Positions 23,066 to 34,017 of a stretch of DNA of 64,000 nt are shown here, one piece after another. Source of the stretch: Ophiobolus disseminans (taxonomy: Eukaryota; Ascomycota; Dothideomycetes; Pleosporales; Phaeosphaeriaceae). The notes under the pieces were generated by a model. That model made no database searches. It was given only the letters and a program-made list of their open reading frames with translations, and was not told the origin of the DNA. Both the position numbers and the translations under genes were made by a program. The stretch's first letter is position 1. Every line of letters starts with the position of its first letter. The stretch is taken from NCBI GenBank assembly GCA_010093685.1, contig MU006245.1, positions 454,409 to 518,408 on the forward strand, read 5' to 3'.

Positions 23066-24247
23066 ATGAAACAAGTCATCAACCTGGCTGGCCAAGATGT
23101 CGCAGTGAAAATCACATCGGCACCGATACCAACGCCGGCATCCCACCAGGTGCTCATCAAAGTCATCGTCGCGGGCTGCAATCCCAAGGACTGGAAGTAT
23201 CCTGAGTGGGCCGCGGCTTATGATGGACCTGCGGATACAACAATGGGAAGAGTAAAGGCAGGAGTGAACCAAGGAGATGACATTGCTGGTATTGTTGAGG
23301 CGGTAGGAGATGAAGTGCTAGAGTTCAAGGTACGTTTATGTGGTTGATACAGTGTATCGGAAAACGTTGACGAGAGGTAGCCTGGTGACCGGGTCGCAGC
23401 ATTCCACGAGATGGGTACTCCAGGAGGTTCATATGCGGAGTATGCAATCGCATGGGACTGGACTACCTTCCACATCCCCGCTTCTACTTCTTTCGAAGGT
23501 AAGTTCCCCCGGCATGAACAGTGAGAGCTGTAGCTAACCGTCTCATTAGAAGCCGCAACGATTCCACTCGTCGGGCTCACAGCCGCCGTGGCTCTATATG
23601 TCAACCTCAAACTCCCGACTCCTTGGCTTCCAGCGTCCGAGCCAACACCCCTAGTAATCTACGGTGCCAGTTCGTCTGTCGGGTCCTTCGCGGTGAAGTT
23701 GGCGCGTGCAAGCAACATCCACCCGATCATCGCCATCGCCGGCAAAGGTTCGACATATGTGAAGTCGCTTCTCGATCCGTCAAAGGGCGACATCATCTTT
23801 GACTACCGCGATGGACCCGACGAAACGATCCGCAAGATCCGCGAGCATCTCGAAGCTGGAAAGTACGGGCAACCGAGATACGGTCTCGATCCAGGTATTG
23901 GCCTTCCGAGCCAGAAGATCCTGACCGAGATTGTTGCTAAGGATGGTGCCATCAATCTTGTTCTTCCGAGCCAGTGGGATGCCGGATCTGTGACGAAGAC
24001 TCTAACTGCCGTGGGAACAGTGCATAATATGGACGGTGGTGCGCATGGCCCTGATGCGACCGAATTGGGGCTTGTTACGAGCCGCTGGTTCACGAAGGCA
24101 TTGCAGGCCGGCACATTCGACGGGCATCCATTTGAAGTCAGACCCAGTGGTTTGGAGGGTGTGGAGCAAGCCTTGAAGGATTTGAAGGATGGCAAGGCGA
24201 GCGCGGTGAAGTATGTCGTCCGGATTGCGGACACACCGGGTCTGTAG
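23066..24247 (+). CDS. Medium-chain reductase (zinc-less quinone/enoyl reductase type)
   Basis: NAD(P)H-dependent oxidoreductase of the MDR superfamily, quinone oxidoreductase/trans-enoyl reductase branch. Exons are 23066-23329, 23381-23498 and 23550-24247; both introns are 51 bp; the protein is 359 aa. The N-terminal GroES-like fold includes HQVLIKVIVAGCNPKDWKYPEW and GDDIAGIVEAVGDEV, then PGDRVAAFHEMGTPGGSYAEYAI. The Rossmann part begins LVIYGASSSVGSFAVKLAR, a glycine-rich cofactor loop. The Cys and His ligands of the catalytic zinc in alcohol dehydrogenases are not present at the expected places, so it is probably zinc-independent. This branch includes stand-alone enoyl reductases of polyketide clusters, but no polyketide synthase is nearby. 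Confidence 0.93.
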
Positions 24248-24297
24248 GAAGTTGGTAACCACACAGATAAGAACAAATCGATGATGTTCCGCCGTGA

Positions 24298-26440
24298 CTA
24301 GATGAGCACAATCCTCTTCCTATAAGCACGCACTTTTGCACGCGCACTTGTTGATGGCCAGTACTTTTTGAACATGAAACCAGAGCCCATGCGCTCCCAT
24401 TGTTCATCGCGGCGCTTTATGAGAAGCACGTATATCAAAGCTGATCGCTGGAGGTGCTTCCGGAATGATCGTGCTGAGTGGAGTAGTCCTTTATCTTCGA
24501 GTAACTCCAGCAAACCTTGAAGAGGATCGATATTTGGTTCTGTCCAGGGATTCAGGCTCAACGAACAAAACTGCACCAGGCTCCAAGATGATCCAGTATT
24601 AAGCATAGATTTATCGACCGGGTCAAAGACTCCTCTGGTGAGTTCTACGTCTGGCGTAATTGATAAAAATCCGCACGGTGGCGAGCTTGTACAACGGCGG
24701 AAAAGGGAACGAGGGGCTGAGCTCGTGATCAGAGAGAATGGTGAAGTGGGCCCAATCAACTCGCTCTGCAACGAAAGCAAGAGTACTAGACTGTGAAGGA
24801 ACCGAGATAAGCCCCGAGGGCTTTATGTTGACTCGAAGTCGTTGGCTGGGTGGGTCTGCGTTGTCTCCGCTGACGGATTCATCATCAATATCGAAGGAGA
24901 GTGGTGTTTCCCGTCTATCATAGATTGTAATCTCCACATCGTGAACAGGTGATTGGATAGGAACACGGACGCCCAACGCGTCAGCCATATTCAAGCTACA
25001 CCCAGTCCATCCCACCCATTACCAAGATGGAAATCCTTCTCTTCTTTTGCTTCTTGCATTCTCATCGACCCCTGGAGTGTCCGCAGCTACTACAGAGTCT
25101 GTTCCAAACCGCTTTAATTATTCAAAATATTCGTCGCACATCCAAATCATAGAGTGACCAAAGAATCTTGACATCATTCCATGAATCACAGGGCGATCAC
25201 CACACCAACCCTCTAGGACAGATGCCAAACCCGCAAAGGCGCTTTCGACATCTGCTTCGTAACTCAGCGTTCTCATTGAATATGTCGTAACCAATGAAGA
25301 GTGCGTGGTCAAAATGTCTATAGTACTGCGTTTTTGCCCCACAACACAATGTAAGTCGATGTTACCAGAGCCGAAATCTGTGGAGCAATAGTTCTCTTGT
25401 GGATCTGTTTCCAAACATTGCGAAGTACCGCAGTGAAACGTGACTTGCTGTGCTGTCACGAGGAGTACGCGCTTTGACAGGATTAATGCCTGGAAAGTCC
25501 TAGGGCGTATCATATGATATTAGCAGGCGTCTAATATTGCACAAACAAATATATTTGACTTACCATCCACGAGAGTTGTAAACTGTGTTCTTAAGCAGGT
25601 GAATCTGTCTGGCAGCCAATCCAGAATTGGGAAAGAATTTGCTTCCTTCATTGACGCAATCGCTCGCCTTCTAGACCCTTGCTTGACTCCTGCTAACCCT
25701 GAATGGCATCTTTGCTGCCCACAGCCACGATAGTGAGTTCAGCCTGTGAGTATATAATGTCCATGCATTGGATTTCTTCATGCTTAGTTACCGAGTCTTG
25801 TACGATCGAAAGACAGTCTACCCATAGGTAACGACATCCTATTTTTCGCGTAAGCACTATAGCGTCAGACATAGTCTCTGGTAGTATCATGCCGTGCTTC
25901 AATGACCCAGGCTGTTGGAATCTCTGCAGTTTCTGTTTCGTAGTCGTTGTGGTCACAGCTCCTCCCCAGACATAGCTCAACGCGAAATAAATGCATCCAG
26001 TCGTCCCTCTGACTAGGCAGTCATCAAACACATCAACCAAGATGACACCGATCGGTTGCCTGTATCGTAAAGGAAGAGCGCATCAGTCGCACTGCGATCC
26101 ATGTTCGTTCTTACAGCGTTCGAACCAGCGTGAGGGAAGCGCAACGTCGATCATCTCAGGTACTTCAACAGAAAACCTTTTCCAAGTACTTCTGTCGAGC
26201 TAACCACTGTCACTATGTGCAGACAGATAGAATTGAAAGGCTGTGCTTACGTATGAGACCTGCATGTGGTTCGTGGCTGGAGCCTGAACATCGACGTCGC
26301 TGTAAGCATCCTTCATGAGCTGGTCTCGCTCTAGAGAATGTCCTCGAGGTACCTCTATGGTATTTTGAAGTACAAGGGAAGAGGTGGCGCTCGGGGAAAG
26401 ATCTTGCAAAGAGCCAACCGATTCGTTCTGTCCGGCCAAA
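24298..26440 (-). pseudogene. Decayed HET-domain gene
   Basis: A HET-domain protein is recognisable across the whole interval but cannot be read as one frame. Pieces in order: a short first exon; a 51-bp intron (26200-26250); VALPSRWFERCKNEHGSQCD, followed by an in-frame TGA (26083-26085, CGA to TGA likely); the HET start CIYFALSYVWGGA and RYLWVDCLSIVQDS; about two frame changes between 25710 and 25640; SRGWTFQALILSKRVLL, joined over a good 64-bp intron (25500-25563); in-frame TAA at 25118-25120 and TAA at 25019-25021, the latter inside FPSW.WVGWTG where Ser is expected; and a further frame change near 24650. The true 5' end is unclear. The intact introns and remaining motifs point to fairly recent decay. 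Confidence 0.9.
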
Positions 26441-26881
26441 AGGTCATGTTTTCAGACAATACCATGACCGCAGGTAGACTCTTGTCGCGTTTCTGAGGAA
26501 CATGCAATTGCACCAATACGGGTGCCTCCAATACCGCAGCTTTTCGTCTGTTTGGCTGCCGGTGTGACGAATCTATGATGTCTGTTGTTGATTTCCTTTT
26601 CTTTTTATTGTCCATTTCATCGCTGTGAGTGGCTCGTGGCATCGATGAACGATATACGGCTGTTACAAGACTGTTGTTCCACTACAATCGCAGTTAGAGT
26701 GTATGTGAAGATCTGGGGGAGTGTTGCAAAAGCGCAAAAAGGTGTCGCAGTTTCCAGTGGCAGGTGCACTCAGCTGGCGAGGCGCAGCTTTTCGCAGCTT
26801 GACTGATCGGCAACAACGACGCCGCAAAAACGCGTCGCAGTCGAGGACGTCGGGGCTGCGGTCAAGGCTGAAAGACGCCAT
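26441..26881. other. Flank between the HET pseudogene and the Fot1 element
   Basis: No gene is recognised. The frames here overlap on both strands and are probably remnants of upstream sequence of the HET gene. The segment ends at the TA target site of the transposon. Confidence 0.45.
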
Positions 26882-26931
26882 CTACAGTGCCCGTGCGCGT
26901 AACGATCGGATTCGCGTAACGATCGCCGAAC
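26882..26931 (+). repeat. Left terminal inverted repeat of the Fot1/pogo element
   Basis: Starts with the TA target site, then cagtgcccgtgcgcgtaacg, ending at gaaca. It pairs with 28939-28988 on the other strand; only two positions differ. Confidence 0.95.
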
Positions 26932-28986
26932 ATCATTGTCACAACCACAAAACAAGGCTGGAATAACAGCTGTAATAGCTATTATTGCAAGATCTCTTGT
27001 ACTAACAATTTGATGATAGTAATAAACAATTTGTACTACTCAAAAATCCTGCGCGGCTTTGTGGTGCGGCCGCACTGTGACACTGATGGCTGCACTGCTG
27101 ATGGTGCCTCTACCCACCTATTACCTGACATTTCATCACCAAACTGTCGCACACGTTTAGCCTTTAGAGCCAGAGCAGCTGAGGCTTTGCGCTTGCCCAA
27201 TTGGGGTTGTTTTACAGGTTTCTTTAAGTTCTGCTCCTGCTTTTTGCACTCGCATTTAGTGGCCTTTTCAGCCTTCTCTACTTGGGCTCTCTTTGCCTTT
27301 TCTTCTCTCTCTTTCTTGCGCTACTCCACCTATTTATGTTTGAGGGCTTTCTCGGTAGCCTTACGCTCCTTTTCTGCTGCTTTCTGAATAAGCAATGCCT
27401 TCTCCTTATCCTTTCTTACCTTGTTACGTGCACGAGCTTCTCTTAGCTTTTGTAGTAACTATATCATAGCTCCACTATGATACTCCTCTCTCTGTTGCAA
27501 GTCAAGGACTTTGCCCTTCTTGTTGTGCTTCTTTTTAGTGCTAAGAGCCTCTCTTAAGCCCTTGTTCTCGTCTTCAAGGAGCTCCTTTTGGACAGCCACA
27601 TGATAGATAAGTTGGCTAAGAGTTTTAGCTTTAGTTAAAGTCCTGTTAGCTGCAGTGTGTAGGAGGCGCTCTATGTATTGCTAGTTACTTGATTTGACTA
27701 GTGAAGCTTCACATAGGTTGTCTTTCTTAAATGTCTTAGCACTCTCTCTTTATCTATAGGCTAAACTCTAGTAGCAGCCTAAGAGCGCAGAATTGTCTCC
27801 TTCTTGAAGGCCTCACCCTAGGCATCCTAGAAGAGTAGGAAGAAGTTACCCTTCTTGATTGGGACTAGTCCTTAAGAGCGTTAGGTGTGAACAGTAAGAC
27901 GTTTAGAGTAGGCGCTAGCAAGTGGCTTAAAGCACCCAACATCAAGCAATTGCACCGTATGAGTAGAGTGAGGCGGCAGAACAACAAGCAGCATACGGTA
28001 GTTCAAACAGTAGTTAATAAAGTCGTCTGTCACATGGCTGCCATGGCCGTCAAGGACAAGGAGACGCTAGGCTCTGCCTTGCCGCGCTTTCCTCTTGGTA
28101 CAGCGGTCAAATACCTGCTCTAACCAGGCCAAACCAGTGTTGTTATTCGTCTATCCAGATAGGGTTGAAGTGACAAAAACATTGTGCTTTCCAGCTTCAA
28201 TATCAACAACCTATAACGACTGCAAAGTTGAGTTTTTGGATGCGTAGATTAGGCTAGGCGGCAACGTTGTTCTATCACCACAGACTGCTGCAAGTACTGT
28301 TATCCACTCTCTATTGCTATCCTAGAGTGCTGCTGTCACCTCTTTCTTCTCCTATTGACGTCGTGAGAACAGTCGTTTTGCGCGTCTAATTACGCCCATC
28401 ATGAAGCCCTTTTCGTCTATATTATAGCTATTTTCTAGCTGTATGTTGTATTCTTTGATCTTGCTGTAGAGGAAGTTAAAATATAACTCATACTTATGAT
28501 GTGAGTCAGCTGCGTAGCGTACAGCGTCCATAGGAGTGTTCCATTTGAAGATGAGGTTGTCCTTATAGCAATAGTAGAATTGCGTAACCCAGCTCTCAGA
28601 AACGCGTTTGTGGGCAATTGTAGAGGCAAAATTTTGCACTGTGTCTCTGGTAGGTGGCAGCCCTCGCTTTGTTAAGCCCTCAATGTATAGTACAAGCTCA
28701 TCCTCTTGTTGTAGCGTAAGTTGCTGCTGATTGCAATACTTGACTTCCCGCGGGGCCTGCAGGCCTTAGTGTCTTTGACTTAACGTAACTCTTTTCACAC
28801 CAAAGAAGTTAGCATAATCCTAGTATACAATTTTATCTCCTGTTTTGCGCAATTCAATTGCTGCAATTGCCTCGTCAATTAGGTCCATATTGGCTGAGTT
28901 GTTGCGTGTTGTGCAAAATGAGATGTGTGTTGTTTTGGTGTTCTGCGATCGTTACACGAATCCGATCGTTACGCGCACGGGCACTG
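26884..28986 (-). mobile_element. Full-length Fot1/pogo DNA transposon, 2.1 kb, inactivated
   Basis: Perfectly bounded element with TA on both sides (26882-26883 and 28987-28988) and about 50-bp terminal inverted repeats with two mismatches. The repeats start cagtgcccgtgcgcgtaacg and carry two internal copies of gtaacgatcg. It encodes one minus-strand transposase, now broken. The insertion lies about 85-155 bp upstream of the SRPK-like kinase start codon and beside the HET pseudogene. Family call: TA target site, CENP-B type N-terminal DNA-binding region and DDE_1 catalytic domain, as in Fot1/pogo elements. Confidence 0.95.
27036..28888 (-). pseudogene. Fot1/pogo transposase (CENP-B HTH plus DDE_1) with many stops
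   Basis: The reading starts MDLIDEAIAAIELRKTGDKI and covers the whole family length of about 617 codons. HTH region: LIDEAIAAIEL and the segment around VKRVTLSQRH. Tc5-type region: LPPTRDTVQNFAS and VSESWVTQFYYC. Catalytic part: NIDEKGFMMGV, LLVLDGHGSHVTDDF and LPPHSTHTVQLLDVGCF. At least a dozen in-frame stops occur, each readable as Trp TGG to TAG or Gln CAG/CAA to TAG/TAA. Examples follow the residues KIVY, SQRH, SRRQ, TAAL, TLSG and QGRA. There is also one 1-nt frame loss near 27735-27740 and otherwise no indels. The pattern fits repeat-induced point mutation (C to T at CpA). Confidence 0.92.
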
Positions 28987-28988
28987 TA
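28939..28988 (-). repeat. Right terminal inverted repeat of the Fot1/pogo element
   Basis: Reverse complement of 26882-26931 with two substitutions; ends gggcactgta including the TA target site. Confidence 0.95.
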
Positions 28989-29142
28989 CCGGTACTTGCC
29001 GAGCTGGCCACGTGAGATTGGACCGAACTGGAGCGCCTCATGCTGCACCTGCATCTTTCCAGTACACACCTCCATGGCCAGTCACTCAATTAACGCCAAT
29101 AGTTCCTTGCCACCGAAATTAAATCTGACGCTGATCACTTCG

Positions 29143-30568
29143 ATGTTAAAGTTTGCACAAACATTATTTCGCAGACAGCCTTGGGCACAGCTTCGCTTTC
29201 CCTCCACTGGTTTCAACATTGTCGGCAATACCATCCTCTTTGAAGAAGAGCAGCTTGACGAATACAAACGAGGCATCTACTGCCCTGTTAATATTGGAGA
29301 TGTAGTCGCATCTAAGTACCAAGTAGTAGGTAAACTAGGATTTGGAGTCACATCGACAGTTTGGTTAGCCCGTGATCTTCAGTAAACTTTCCCTTCCGCT
29401 CTGTTCTCGTTGATATGAACATGTACTAGGTTCCATGCGTATGCTACTCTAAAAGTCTTCACCAGAGATGGAATGGCCGATAACGAACACGAGATATACC
29501 GGACTTTCAGCCAAGGCAGTGCTTCCCACCCGGGCCGCGGCCACGTTAGGACTGCTCTAGACATCTTCACCATTCCACGACAAGGAGGGTACCATCGATG
29601 TCTCGTCCAAAAACCGATGTGGGATTCTTTCAAGGATCTCTTGAACCGCAATCCCACGCATCGATTTACGGATGACTTGCTCAAAGCAGGTGTCTCGCAA
29701 GTATTACTTGCTCTCGATTATCTTCACTCCGAATGCCAAATAGTGCATACTGGTAAGCTTTAATCGTAATGATCTATGCATTGCTCCCGTCTAACAGAAC
29801 TTAGACATCAAAGCGGACAACATTATGATCGAGATTGAGGACCAAGGTATTCTAGATGCTTTCGTTGATGCCGAGCTGTCATCCCCTTCGCCTCGGAAGA
29901 TCGTGGATGGGCAGACCATCTATGCGTCCCGAAAATTTGACCTACCCAGAAACTACGGCAAAGTAGTGCTTAGCGACTTGGGTTCGGCCGTTCGCGGAGA
30001 TGAACAGCAGGTGCACGACGCTCAACCCAACGTGTATCGGTGTCCGGAGGTTATGCTTAAAATGGAGTGGGGCTATCCAGCTGATATATGGAATCTAGGA
30101 GCCATGGTGCGCAGTCCTTGAGCTTTAGAATCAAGGCAATATGCTGATGATGTTCAGATTTGGGATCTTTACGAGGACAAGCATCTCTTCCACGGCAATC
30201 ATCCAGAAGACGGTCGATACTTGACAAAATGTCACCTAGCAGAGGTAGTTGCAATGCTAGGCCCCCCACCTCTAGATCTATTAGAGCGAGGATCACGCAG
30301 TAAAGAGTTCTTTGATGAGCAAGGTACGTGTAACGCGCATGTATTTCAGGCCTTCGACTGCTAACAATGCTTTAAATCAGGCAAGTGGATTCCTGATGTC
30401 CCAATACCTGAGGGTTTGACATTGGGAAGCTCAGAAGAAAATCTCACGGGAAAAGCTCAACGGGACTTTCTGGAGTTTATGCGATGCATGCTACAGTGGA
30501 AACCTGAAAATCGGCAGACGGCGAAGCAGTTACTCAACCATGCATGGCTCAAAAGTTCCAGCTCATGA
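29143..30568 (+). CDS. SRPK-like serine/threonine protein kinase
   Basis: Cytosolic/nuclear protein kinase of the SR-protein kinase-like group that is expanded in filamentous fungi. Exons are 29143-29381, 29430-29752, 29805-30106, 30158-30323 and 30381-30568 (introns 48-57 bp); the protein is 405 aa. An in-frame ATG at 29074 would add 23 residues. Features are the lead sequence FPSTGFNIVGNTILFEEE with YCPVNIGDVVASKYQVVGKLGFG (Gly loop), ATLKVFT (VAIK-like Lys), VHTDIKADNIMIEI (catalytic loop with Asp, His-Thr-Asp in place of HRD, normal for this subgroup), LSDLGSAV (DLG replacing DFG) and the C-lobe end NRQTAKQLLNHAWL. A large spacer between the lobes is not evident, so it is the short fungal form. 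A transposon sits immediately upstream. The 3' end is convergent with the ankyrin gene, 100 bp away. Confidence 0.92.
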
Positions 30569-30668
30569 ATGGAATCTGGCTTGAAATACGACCTGTTGCT
30601 TACACACGCAATTCACTTCCTGTCGGTACATGCGCTTGCCCAGTCGCGAGCAACTCGGCAGTAACGCG

Positions 30669-33051
30669 CTAGAAATCGCACTCTCCAATCTCGATATCCT
30701 CAGCTGCATCTTCGAAGAAAAGCTCATCCGTGCTAGACGAAGAAGCAGTGTTGCGCCTCAAGATACCGCTCTCCAACATCGCTTCCTCCAGTCGCTCCTC
30801 ATCCTGGGAAATGAGCAGGATTAGCTCGTCAAAGGCTTCAACAACTTCATCAGAGCGATATGCCCGGTCTCTGACACGTTCTGAGGCCTCTACTGCTAAG
30901 GCATAGTGCTTGTCGCCACGAAGTTGAAGATGTTCGCAATCTGCGAGAATACGAATGGTCTTCACGTCTGCGAAGTCGGCGACTAGACCGAGTAGATTTG
31001 GTCCAAAAAGCCGCGGGCACGTATCGTATTTATCCCAACGGTCTAGCAAGAGCTCGAGAACGCCATGGTTGTTATGGACGATGGCCAAGGTCAGCGGGGT
31101 CTTTCCGTGGCGCGTTCGAGCATTCATGTTGGCGTTCTTTTCTATTAGAAGTAGAGCATGAGCTGCAGTGTTTGTGCGGGCCACTGCGCACAATGGCGTC
31201 TCGCCATCTGGGCTTTGTGCCTCAATGTTCGCGCCAAAGCCAAGCAAGGTCTGCATCGTGAGAATTGGAGTCTCGTTCATAGCGGCACAGAGTAGAGGTG
31301 AACTCCTGGTAGGGACACCTGCTGGTGATACCGGGTCTGGGTTGGCTTGCGATTCGAGTAGTAATCGAGCGCACATGGTTCTCCCTTCATTCGCAGCAAG
31401 GTATATTGGAGTGATGCCATTCTTATCCATGGCATTTGGGTCCGCACCGTGGCTGAGCAGTAAGTGAGTAGAGCGCTCGTCACCTCGAGCAGCGGCCCAG
31501 AAAAGAGCGGTGCGTCCATCAATATCAGTTTCTGAAATTGCAAACGGGTTGCTGAAGAGCTCTTCTTCCAAAGACCGGAGGGACATTTGCAGTACTATCT
31601 TGTGAATGTGCGGGAAATGTTGATCCTCGACGTAGTCGCTGTTCTCTAGTAACCCTTTCACGGTAGCCTCTTCCAACTTGTCGAGCTTTCCACGCAGTAA
31701 GAAGTCCCAAAGCCTGTCCCTGGAGGAATGTTCGCGTTCATTGTCAGAATCCGCTCCTACATCAATTAGAAACCTGCAAGTGTTGATTTGTTTGCCATAA
31801 ACTGCCCACTGCAGGATCGTCAGAACAAGCAGTACAAGTATGGAGCACACTACTTACACGAAGTAAAGAATAATTCCTGGTCTGACTGACATCATTCGGA
31901 GAAGCTAAACCCTGTGCGAATAGATGTTTAAGCCCCTCTATATTCCCACTCAGGACGTATGTGATGCTTTGCGCGGAGTCTGGCACCAAGCGTAAGGTTC
32001 GAAGTTGCATTTGAGGTCCAGTCCCGCTTTGGTAGCTCAGCATGAGCATTACGACACGAGCTAGAAACCATAGTGGGAAGAAGTACTCAATTTTGATGGT
32101 AGAAGCCTGGTTTCGGCGACATCGTACAGTATCGCAGCGCTGTCGAAGCCGTGGTTGCCCAATATAACCAACGAATAGTTGACCAACGAGAGGCCCAACC
32201 ATAGATGGTGATCGAACCTCGCTAACTGCATGACAGTTGCATCGACAGGGCGAGTTGCATACAAGATTGCCGTAGTGTGTAGCTTGTACACTGATACCGG
32301 CGATGCTAGAGCTTTTCTTTTCTTTATCCCACAGAGCCATGCCAGTACTGTTTGGCGCTGGAGAGTTGTTCAGACGGGATGAGTTTTCCAGAAATCCTGG
32401 TCCCATCTCGGCATTGAAATTATTTCTCAGCGAAGCGAACTGTTCCAGAAGAAGCTTTTCCATGCCAGCAAATTTCTCGTCGATATGTATCTGCGACTGT
32501 GTATGCTTCTCGACCGACCGATTGGTGACGAGTGCGATTGAATGCAAATCGAGCTGTACGCGTGTCATATCGCGCCTTGTAGAAGTGTGAGTTCAGTTGA
32601 GTAATACGGCGTGCTTAACAACTTACGTATGCGCAGCGCCAAGTAGGATATTTAGATTGGATTTGATCGTGCGAAGGTCGTCTTGCAGGACTTGGATGCG
32701 TGGCTTCTCAAACAACCAGGCTTTAGCACGCACAAAGAATTTCCCATTGCCAACACATGTGGTTATGAGTTGCTTTAAGATGTTGTCAAGTCGTACAAGC
32801 TTGCGATCGGCTTGCTTTAGAAGGTCTGACAATGCTACTGTTTGTTTGTCCACCTGACGCAATCTCCGATCGGCCAGTACGGACGCAGTGTGTCGCAGCG
32901 TCACCTCGAGATCAGACACTTCGTTGTGAATGGCATGCAGCCGTCCGGGTAGTTGGTGTATCTCACGCAGTTTCGAGATGGTCGACGCCGTCTTTGCCGC
33001 AGCGGTAGCGACCGCGATAATGCCTGCCGTAATAGATAGCGGATCCGCCAT
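30669..33051 (-). CDS. STAND-like ankyrin-repeat protein with Helo-like N-terminal domain
   Basis: Exons are 33051-32627, 32575-31858 and 31808-30669 (introns 51 and 49 bp); the protein is 760 aa. The N-terminus MADPLSITAGIIAVATAAAK followed by STISKLREIHQLPGRL matches the Helo-like/fungal N-terminal domain of STAND proteins (PF17111 type), a helical module related to death-inducing HeLo domains. A conserved middle part follows (FVGYIGQPRLRQRCD, then KIEYFFPLWFLARVVMLML and SITYVLSGNIEGLKHLFAQG), as seen in many fungal ankyrin proteins. Ankyrin repeats come next (about residues 490-620, for example GRTALFWAAARGDERSTHLL and GITPIYLAANEGRTMCARLL), then an acidic tail. No nucleotide-binding domain is present. 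A role in non-self response is plausible from family context only. Confidence 0.87.
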
Positions 33052-34017
33052 GCGGGGGGTGAGTGATAAAGGGCATATGTGGTTGAAAGCAGAGGAATAA
33101 GGTGGCCAGGCAGTAATCGCCATTGCGGCTTTGCTGCTGTACGGTGTGAATCCGCCACCTGCGGGGTCGTGCACTCCGACGAATCTGGTGATCGCACCGC
33201 ATTCCATGAGGAACGGCTGCCAATGGGGAGGTCGCAACACATTCATCCACGAATTTGTGGTTTCTAGTCACGAAACTGCTAAACAAAAGAAATAGATCAT
33301 CACCAATAGCTATGAATGAATGGGTAAGTTCCTGGGAGGAGTTCCGCTGCTGCAAGAATTTGTGTTTTACAGCCTAGAAACAGCAAGCCTAAGACGCCAC
33401 TAATTTCTGAGAAAAGCTTTGGGGATGGGAAACCAATTATTGCAAAACCAAGCGACCTAGTCCTTGCACCTCGTTTGTTCATTCACTCATTACCACGTTT
33501 GATCCCTCAAAACCAACAATCCAAAAGCTGCAGATGCCTCCGGTCAAATGATCCTTGGGCCTCTATTGCTTCATCTTGTTCGTCAATCTCTCTTCGTCGC
33601 TTTCTACGGCTCGACCTTCCAGGATTGCGACATCGGCGATGAATACAGGGAAAAGCATCTGTCCCCGTAAAAGTCCAGATCTTCAACTTTCCAGCGGGTA
33701 TCCGGTTTGAGCAAGGGATAACACGCGATGAATCCAATGTTCCGAATGCCAGCCTGAGCTTTATCCCGTTGTCAGTATTGCCCTTTCGGCAGCGATTCAA
33801 TCGAGTTAGGTGTTGTGAGATTGTGATCTTCTGTCGCGAACAGTAGCATGTGTTTAGACTGTATTGAGCTTTGATGAATTGAAAACGATTCGACTTCAGA
33901 TATACAATGGTAGCCAACAATCTGATCGGATTTATGTCGAATGGGGCGAAGGTTCAGAATTAACGTGATTGATATCTGTGTGCCAGTATGACCTTGTCGC
34001 ACTTGGACTCGTCAACT
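33052..34017. other. Intergenic region, no gene seen
   Basis: Upstream of the ankyrin gene and downstream of the next HET gene. Open frames on the minus strand (up to 137 codons) have no family features. Confidence 0.55.

Noticed and set aside
27010..27387. Plus-strand open frame of 125 codons
   Set aside because: Antisense of the Lys/Glu-rich C-terminus of the Fot1 transposase.
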